Shown piece after piece: positions 1 to 5,061 of a DNA stretch of 9,916 nucleotides (its first letter is position 1; every line of letters starts with the position of its first letter). Source of the DNA: an uncultured Opitutia bacterium (GTDB lineage Bacteria; Verrucomicrobiota; Verrucomicrobiia; Opitutales; Opitutaceae); assembly GCA_937952235.1 (NCBI GenBank), contig CALFZM010000254.1:1-9916 (forward strand), written 5' to 3'. The position numbers were made by a program, and so were the translations under genes. Under the pieces are notes generated by a model. The model made no database searches, was not told the DNA's origin, and was given only the letters and a program-made list of their open reading frames with translations.

Positions 1-2618
1 TCCTTGAACTGCAGCGGCAGGACACCCATGCCGACGAGGTTGGAACGGTGGATGCGCTCGAAACTCTGCGCCACCACGACCTTCACGCCCAGGAGGTTGG
101 TCCCCTTGGCCGCCCAGTCGCGGGACGAGCCGGTGCCGTATTCCTGGCCGGCGATCACGATCAGGGGCGTCTTCGCGGCGATGTGCTTCGCCGCCGCGTC
201 GTAGATCGACATCTCCTCGCCCGTCGGCTGGTAGAGCGTGTTGCCCCCTTCCTTGCCGCCGAGCATGAGGTTCTTGATGCGGACATTGGCGAACGTACCG
301 CGCACCATGACCCGGTCATTGCCGCGCCGCGAACCGTACGAGTTGAACTCCTCGAACGGCACCCCGTTTTCGATCAGGTACCGCCCGGCGGGAGAAGACT
401 TCTTGATCGCACCGGCCGGCGAGATGTGGTCGGTCGTGACCGAGTCGCCGAAGATGCCCAGCGCCTTCGCCCCCGTGATCTCGGCGATCGTACCCGGAGA
501 CATCGAGAAGCCGGCGAAGAACGGCGGCTCCTGGATGTAGGTCGATTTCGGGTCGAACTGGTAAACGTTGCCCGTGGTCGAAGGGATCTCGTTCCACTTC
601 GGATTCTGGGCCGCGAAGTCCGTGTAGAGTTTGCGGAAGACCTCCGGCTTCAGCGCCGCCTGCAACTGGTCGCGTACTTCCTGCAACGTCGGCCAGATGT
701 CCTTCAGGAGCACGTCGCGACCATTCCGATCGCGTCCGAGCGGCTCCTTCGACAGGTCGATGTCGACCCGGCCCGCCAGGGCGAAGGCCACCACGAGCGG
801 CGGCGACATCAGGAAGTTGGCCTTGATGTTCTGGTGCACGCGGGCCTCGAAATTCCGGTTGCCCGAGAGCACCGACGCCGCGACGAAGTCGTTCTTCATG
901 ACCGCTTCCTCGATGGCCGGGTGCAGCGGGCCCGAGTTGCCGATGCAGGTCGTGCAGCCGTAGCCGACGGTCTGGAAACCGAGCTGGTCGAGGTAGGGCT
1001 GCAGGCCGGTCTTGGTCAGGTAGTCGGTCACGACCCGCGAACCGGGCGCCAGCGAGGACTTCACGACCGGATTCACCTTGAGGCCGCGCTCGACCGCCTT
1101 CTTCGCCAGCAGGCCGGCCGCGAGCATGACGCTCGGATTCGAGGTGTTCGTGCAGCTCGTGATCGCCGCAATCAGCACCGATCCATGCCCGATCTCGCCG
1201 TCGACGCGCTGTGCCTTGAGCGAAACCGCCGTCGAGGTCGGATGGTTGTTGGCCATCTCGCGCTCGGTGGTAAGGCTCGTGTCCTTGGCCGCGGCCGCCT
1301 CCGGCGAGACCGGACGCTGGCTGCCGCCGCCGCTCACGGGCTTCGTCCAGCCCTCGCCCGAGACGTGCACCGTCTTGTGCAGCTCGGCGAAATCCTTGCC
1401 AAAACCGTTTTCGGTGACCGGCTTCGAGAACGCCGTGACGAACTCCTGGCCCAGCTTCGGCAGCTCGATGCGATCCTGCGGCCGTTTCGGGCCGGCCACG
1501 CTCGGCGCCACCGTGGCGAGATCGAGCTCAAGGTCCTGCGAATAATCGATGCTGCCGCGGGCCGGGATGCCCCACAGGCCCTGCGCCTTGTAATAGGCCT
1601 CGTATAGGGCGACGTGCTTCTCGTCGCGGCCGGTCGCGCGGAGGTAGTTCGTGCACTCCTCGTCGATCGGGAAGAAACCCATCGTCGCACCGTACTCGGG
1701 CGCCATGTTTGCGATCGTGGCGCGGTCGACGACCGGGAGCGCCTTCGCGCCGGGCCCGTAGAACTCGACGAATTTGCCCACGACCTTCGCCTTGCGCAGC
1801 ATCTGCGTGACCGTGAGCGCGAGGTCCGTCGCGGTGACGCCCTCCCGCAGCGCGCCGGTGAGGTGCACGCCGACGACGTCGGGCGTCAGGAAATAAACCG
1901 GCTGGCCCAGCATGCCGGCCTCAGCCTCGATGCCGCCGACGCCCCAGCCGACGATGCCGATGCCGTTGATCATCGTGGTGTGGGAGTCGGTGCCGACGAG
2001 GGTATCCGGATAGCAAACACCGCTGCCGTCCTGCAGCACGCCCTTGGCGAGGTACTCAAGATTGACCTGGTGGACGATGCCGATGCCCGGGGGTACGACC
2101 TTGAAGGTGTCGAACGCCTGCATGCCCCACTTGAGGAACTGGTACCGCTCGCGGTTGCGGGAGAACTCCAGCTCCAGGTTCTTCCGGAGGGCGTCGGCCG
2201 AGCCCGCGAAATCCACCTGGACCGAGTGGTCGACGACGAGATCCACCGGCACGAGCGGCTCGATGATCTTCGGGTTCTTGCCCATCCGCGCCACCGCGGA
2301 GCGCATCGCCGCGAGGTCCACCAGCAGCGGCACGCCCGTGAAGTCCTGCAGCACGATGCGCGCGACGACGAACGGAATCTCCTCCGTGCGCGGCGACTTG
2401 GCGCCCCAGCTCGCCAGGTCCCGGATCGCGCCGTCAGCCACGCGCTTTCCGTCGCAGTTGCGCAACAGCGACTCGAGCACCAGCCGGATCGACACCGGCA
2501 GGCGCGAGACCTTGAAACCCGACTGCTCGAGGGCGGGCAGCGAGTAGAACCGGTGCGCCGCGCCGTTCGCCTGGAACGTCTGCAGCGTGTTGAAGGGATT
2601 CGGGAGTTGGGCGGACAT
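1..2618 (-). CDS. acnA: Aconitate hydratase A, 3' end cut by window
   Basis: Aconitase interconverts citrate and isocitrate in the cytoplasmic TCA cycle using a [4Fe-4S] cluster. From the ATG at 2618 the frame stays open to the left edge, giving 872 complete residues. Seen in the translation: TDSHTTMINGIGIVGWGVGG in the N-terminal half, the cluster-ligand motif SCTNTSNP with Cys489, GYGCTTCIGN with Cys555 and Cys558, GDSVTTDHISPAG, and the active-site GSSRDWAAKG around residues 830-839. The 66/69-residue spacing of the three cysteines equals that of E. coli AcnA (435, 501, 504, from memory), and the start aligns with that protein. By the same comparison about 70-75 C-terminal residues lie beyond the window, for a total near 945 against 891 in E. 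coli. The excess is a linker insertion just before Cys489. A peroxiredoxin gene ends 78 bp upstream on the same strand. No Shine-Dalgarno sequence precedes the ATG. The family call is near certain. Confidence 0.97.
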   Translation of the reverse strand, partial: MSAQLPNPFNTLQTFQANGAAHRFYSLPALEQSGFKVSRLPVSIRLVLESLLRNCDGKRVADGAIRDLASWGAKSPRTEEIPFVVARIVLQDFTGVPLLVDLAAMRSAVARMGKNPKIIEPLVPVDLVVDHSVQVDFAGSADALRKNLELEFSRNRERYQFLKWGMQAFDTFKVVPPGIGIVHQVNLEYLAKGVLQDGSGVCYPDTLVGTDSHTTMINGIGIVGWGVGGIEAEAGMLGQPVYFLTPDVVGVHLTGALREGVTATDLALTVTQMLRKAKVVGKFVEFYGPGAKALPVVDRATIANMAPEYGATMGFFPIDEECTNYLRATGRDEKHVALYEAYYKAQGLWGIPARGSIDYSQDLELDLATVAPSVAGPKRPQDRIELPKLGQEFVTAFSKPVTENGFGKDFAELHKTVHVSGEGWTKPVSGGGSQRPVSPEAAAAKDTSLTTEREMANNHPTSTAVSLKAQRVDGEIGHGSVLIAAITSCTNTSNPSVMLAAGLLAKKAVERGLKVNPVVKSSLAPGSRVVTDYLTKTGLQPYLDQLGFQTVGYGCTTCIGNSGPLHPAIEEAVMKNDFVAASVLSGNRNFEARVHQNIKANFLMSPPLVVAFALAGRVDIDLSKEPLGRDRNGRDVLLKDIWPTLQEVRDQLQAALKPEVFRKLYTDFAAQNPKWNEIPSTTGNVYQFDPKSTYIQEPPFFAGFSMSPGTIAEITGAKALGIFGDSVTTDHISPAGAIKKSSPAGRYLIENGVPFEEFNSYGSRRGNDRVMVRGTFANVRIKNLMLGGKEGGNTLYQPTGEEMSIYDAAAKHIAAKTPLIVIAGQEYGTGSSRDWAAKGTNLLGVKVVVAQSFERIHRSNLVGMGVLPLQFK

Positions 2619-2665
2619 GCGGATAAAGGTTCGGAGAATGGGTGCGGCTTCAGGCCGTCTCCGGA

Positions 2666-2682
2666 CGCGGGCCAAACCCGCG
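2666..2682 (-). terminator. Weak hairpin between peroxiredoxin gene and acnA
   Basis: A perfect 6-bp stem, CGCGGG paired with CCCGCG around a 5-base loop, lies just after the peroxiredoxin stop codon and before acnA. There is no T-tract, so it is a poor intrinsic terminator. It could be an attenuator, an RNA-processing site or chance in GC-rich DNA. Confidence 0.2.
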
Positions 2683-2696
2683 CCGGCGAGTGAGGT

Positions 2697-3164
2697 TCAC
2701 CGGGCCAGCGCGGCCTTGACCGCGGCGAAATTCGGCAGGTCTTTCAGCGTCGGCGTCTGCTCCGCGTAGGCGATCACGCCTTCGCGGGTGATCACGAACG
2801 CCGCCCGCGCCGCCAGGTCGCCCGCCGCGCCGGCGACGAGCACGCCGTACGCCCGGGCGACGGTCTTGTTGAGATCGGAGAGCAGCGTGATCCCGATCCG
2901 ATGCTGCTTCGCCCAGGCCTCCTGCGCGGCCGGCCCGTCGACGCTCACGCCGTAAACCGCGGCGCCGAGCTTCTCGTACTCCCCCAGCCCACTGGACTGA
3001 TCGCACATCTCCTGCGTGCACACGGCGGTGAACACGGCCGGAAAGAACAATAACACCACCTGCTGGCGGCCGCGATGATCGCTCAGCTTCACCTCCTTCA
3101 GCCCGTCGGCGGTCCGGGTCTTCAGCGTGAAATCGGGAGCGGGAGTGCCGACGGCGAGTGGCAT
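2697..3164 (-). CDS. Peroxiredoxin (thiol peroxidase, AhpE/PrxQ-like)
   Basis: A 155-residue cytoplasmic peroxiredoxin, predicted to reduce hydrogen peroxide or organic hydroperoxides with thiol reductants. The thioredoxin-fold start GTPAPDFTL is followed by the active-site segment FFPAVFTAVCTQEMC. This gives the Pro42-x3-Thr46-x2-Cys49 peroxidatic motif and a second cysteine, Cys54. That C-x4-C spacing is what PrxQ/BCP proteins use for peroxidatic and resolving cysteines. Arg120 in ARAAFVITREG matches the conserved active-site arginine, and SDLNKTVARAYGV is also typical. There is no signal peptide. The frame is open upstream to 3425, but that extension runs through an intergenic palindrome and reads as low-complexity sequence. 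The ATG at 3164 begins exactly at the conserved domain and gives the usual family length. The gene lies 78 bp upstream of acnA on the same strand, so co-transcription is plausible. The subfamily (AhpE-like or PrxQ-like) is uncertain. Confidence 0.92.
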   Translation of the reverse strand: MPLAVGTPAPDFTLKTRTADGLKEVKLSDHRGRQQVVLLFFPAVFTAVCTQEMCDQSSGLGEYEKLGAAVYGVSVDGPAAQEAWAKQHRIGITLLSDLNKTVARAYGVLVAGAAGDLAARAAFVITREGVIAYAEQTPTLKDLPNFAAVKAALAR

Positions 3165-3261
3165 GGAGACAGGAGTGAGTCGAGGGAAGTGACGCGCGGA
3201 GGCGCGGGAGAAATGGCCTGCGACGTTGAGCCGCCGCCGTCGTCGCGGCAATGGGTTTTTC

Positions 3262-3291
3262 CGGATAGCAGCCGCGATTCTAGTTTGCCAA
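3262..3291 (-). promoter_or_regulatory. Possible sigma70-type promoter for peroxiredoxin gene
   Basis: On the minus strand TTGGCA (3291-3286, five of six matches to TTGACA) is followed after 18 bases by TATCCG (3267-3262, three of six matches to TATAAT). A TAGAAT sequence within the spacer is an alternative -10 but lacks a -35 partner. Transcription would start about 90 bases before the peroxiredoxin ATG. The -10 is weak and verrucomicrobial promoter preferences are not visible here, so this is tentative. Confidence 0.25.
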
Positions 3292-3334
3292 CGCGGGCCA
3301 TTAGCCGGGGTTGCGAGCGACTCCGAGCGGGGTG

Positions 3335-3483
3335 ACCACGAAACACACGAAGTACACGAAAAGGAAACGGGCAGGGGGCCCACGGAACCCACGGACCACA
3401 CGGAGAAACAACTCGAGCCTTCCATGTGCTCCGTGTGTTCCGTGGGCCACCCGACGTTTCCTGGGTTTCGTGTGTTTCGTGGT
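3335..3483. repeat. 149-bp imperfect palindrome of 9-nt periodic units
   Basis: The outer 17 bases of each side (3335-3351 and 3467-3483) are exact reverse complements. Further in, an 8-base block (3362-3369 against 3455-3462) matches perfectly, and a 19-base block (3377-3395 against 3430-3448) matches at 18 positions. Within the left arm ACGA recurs three times at exactly 9-base steps, and then ACGG recurs three times at 9-base steps. The right arm mirrors this. The element could fold into a long cruciform or RNA hairpin. It looks like a dispersed intergenic repeat rather than a gene: all frames through it give low-complexity protein such as KHTKYTKRKR. From memory, similar ACGAA-type repeats and the spurious proteins they yield occur in environmental and verrucomicrobial genomes. 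Confidence 0.85.
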
Positions 3484-3557
3484 TCTCCTCTCCTCCCCAG
3501 CCCCTGAATCGCACTTGCGCGCCCGCGTCGTCCACGGGTTTACTGCCCGCTCCCGCA

Positions 3558-4835
3558 ATGACGCTCCTCGAAGAATTGAAGTGGCGTGGCCTGCACGCCG
3601 ACTGCACGGATTTCGACGCGCTTTCCCAGCGCATCGCCCAAGGTCCGATCACCGTTTATTGCGGTTTCGATCCCACCGGCGATTCGCTGCACGTCGGCCA
3701 CCTCATGGGCCAGCTCACCCTGCGCCGGTTCCAGCTCGCCGGGCACCATGTCATCGCCCTGGCCGGCGGCGCCACCGGGATGATCGGCGATCCCTCGGGT
3801 CGCTCCACCGAGCGCAACCTGCTCACCCGCGACCAACTCGACCACAACATCCGGTGCATCAAGGTCCAGTTGACCCGCCTGCTCGACTTCGACGTGGCGG
3901 CGAATCCCGCGCGACTGGTCGACAATGCCGACTGGACCGCGCCGATGAGCTACCTGGAGTTCCTGCGCGACGTCGGGAAACATTTTTCGCTGAACGTCAT
4001 GCTGGCGAAGGACTCCGTGAAGTCGCGGATGGAGGGTGACGGCGGCATCAGTTACACCGAGTTCAGCTACCAGCTCCTCCAAGCCTTCGATTTCTACCAC
4101 CTGCGCAAGGTCTTCGGCTGCGAAGTGCAGATCGGCGGCTCCGACCAGTGGGGCAACATCACCGCCGGCACGGACTTCATTCGGAAAAAGCTGGGGGTGG
4201 CTGCCTGGGGCTGGACGTTTCCGTTGATCACGAAGAGCGACGGCACGAAGTTCGGTAAAACCGCGGGTGGCGCCGTGTGGCTCGACGCGGCCAGGACGAG
4301 CCCCTACCGCCTGTATCAGTTCTTCGTGAACACGGAGGACGCGAAGGTTTCCGAGTATCTCCGCAAGTTCACCTTCCTGTCCCGCGAGCAGATCGAGCCG
4401 CTGGAGGCCGCCCACGCCGCCAATCCGGGTGCCCGCGAGGCGCACCGCGCGCTCGCCCGCGAGGTCGTGCAGCTCGTGCACGGTGCCGAGGCGCTCGCCG
4501 GCGCCCTCAAGGCCAGTGAGATCCTGTTCGGAGGCTCTCTCGACGGCGTGAGCGAGGCGGTCTTCAGCGACGTCGTCGGCGAAGCGCCCACGAAGGATCT
4601 CGAGCGCAGCACGCTGGACGGCGCGGGCCTCCCGCTGGTCGACGCCCTCGTGCACAGCGGTCTCGCGCCCTCGAAGGGCCAGGCCCGCAAGGACGTCGAG
4701 GGCGGTGGGATTTACGTGAACAATGTGCGCGCCGCCGAGATCGCGCGGCACCTCACGGCGGCCGACTTGCGGTTCGGAAAGTACGTCCTGCTCCGCAAGG
4801 GCAAGCGGACGTATACGGTGTTGCGGGCAACGTGA
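3558..4835 (+). CDS. tyrS: Tyrosine--tRNA ligase
   Basis: A 425-residue class I aminoacyl-tRNA synthetase that charges tRNA-Tyr in the cytoplasm. Seen in order: the tyrosine and ATP site beginning YCGFDPTGDSLHVGHLM, with Tyr34 and the HIGH-type motif HVGH at 45-48; GATGMIGDPSGRSTER (71-86); the tyrosine-recognition helix SYQLLQAFD (170-178); GGSDQWGN (193-200); the KMSKS-equivalent loop KFGKT (231-235), the variant also found in E. coli-type TyrRS; and a C-terminal S4-like RNA-binding domain from about 360 to the end, including GQARKDVEGGGIYVNN. Length fits the usual 420-430. The frame is open to 3426, but that extension reads through the upstream palindrome; the ATG at 3558 starts the conserved N-terminus. 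No Shine-Dalgarno sequence is seen, and TCCCGCA lies just before the ATG. The gene stands alone, with palindromic repeats on both sides. I see no T-box leader. Confidence 0.97.
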   Translation: MTLLEELKWRGLHADCTDFDALSQRIAQGPITVYCGFDPTGDSLHVGHLMGQLTLRRFQLAGHHVIALAGGATGMIGDPSGRSTERNLLTRDQLDHNIRCIKVQLTRLLDFDVAANPARLVDNADWTAPMSYLEFLRDVGKHFSLNVMLAKDSVKSRMEGDGGISYTEFSYQLLQAFDFYHLRKVFGCEVQIGGSDQWGNITAGTDFIRKKLGVAAWGWTFPLITKSDGTKFGKTAGGAVWLDAARTSPYRLYQFFVNTEDAKVSEYLRKFTFLSREQIEPLEAAHAANPGAREAHRALAREVVQLVHGAEALAGALKASEILFGGSLDGVSEAVFSDVVGEAPTKDLERSTLDGAGLPLVDALVHSGLAPSKGQARKDVEGGGIYVNNVRAAEIARHLTAADLRFGKYVLLRKGKRTYTVLRAT

Positions 4836-4858
4836 CCGTCGGCGGAACCCTATGGCGA

Positions 4859-4940
4859 GGTGGAGCGGCGTGTCCCCACGCCGCTGGGTTGGCGCGCGCC
4901 GTGCCCGATGAAGAGCAGCCAGGGGACAGGCTGCTCCACC
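4859..4940. repeat. 82-bp REP-like paired inverted-repeat element
   Basis: The element begins 24 bases after the tyrS stop. Its ends are perfect reverse complements (GGTGGAGC 4859-4866, GCTCCACC 4933-4940). Each half forms its own hairpin: AGCGGCGTG/CACGCCGCT at 4864-4872 and 4877-4885 with a 4-base loop, and GAGCAGCC/GGCTGCTC at 4913-4920 and 4929-4936. TGTCCCC (4871-4877) is also complementary to GGGGACA (4922-4928), so the two halves are diverged copies of one ~19-base unit in opposite orientation, differing at 2 positions. This is the architecture of paired REP elements. It could also act as a bidirectional terminator between convergent tyrS and the PVC-type gene, although no T-tract is present. 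The remaining bases up to 5061 hold no gene I can support. Confidence 0.75.
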
Positions 4941-5061
4941 AGCCGGGCCTGCCGGAGTCGCTTCATGCCGCGACCTCAGTCAACACCATGCAGGCAGCCC
5001 TCAGATCGGCTTGTCCTCAAGTCGCTGCGGACGGCTCCGTCGCACCTCAGCCGCGTGAATC

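Larger units (their letters stand above)
3165..3557. other. Divergent intergenic region, peroxiredoxin gene / tyrS
   Basis: These 393 bases separate two divergently transcribed genes and must contain both start regions. I see no credible gene. The short open frames crossing it are low-complexity translations of the palindrome at 3335-3483. The half near the peroxiredoxin gene holds a possible promoter. I could not identify a convincing tyrS promoter between the palindrome and the tyrS ATG. Confidence 0.7.

Noticed and set aside
48..2693. Two long plus-strand open frames (48-1607 and 1614-2693) opposite acnA
   Set aside because: They are arginine- and leucine-rich antisense shadows produced by GC-rich third positions; the minus strand reads as an unmistakable aconitase throughout.
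3335..3483. CRISPR array or tandem-repeat array
   Set aside because: The periodic units are only 9 nt long, are arranged as an inverted pair, and have no unique spacers between them.
3165..3557. Upstream extensions of the peroxiredoxin gene (to 3425) and tyrS (to 3426), and several short frames in the region
   Set aside because: All translate the 9-nt periodic palindrome into low-complexity peptide. The conserved protein N-termini begin at 3164 and 3558.
3540..4751. 403-residue minus-strand frame opposite tyrS
   Set aside because: Antisense shadow of tyrS, with no recognisable motifs and no room for its own promoter.
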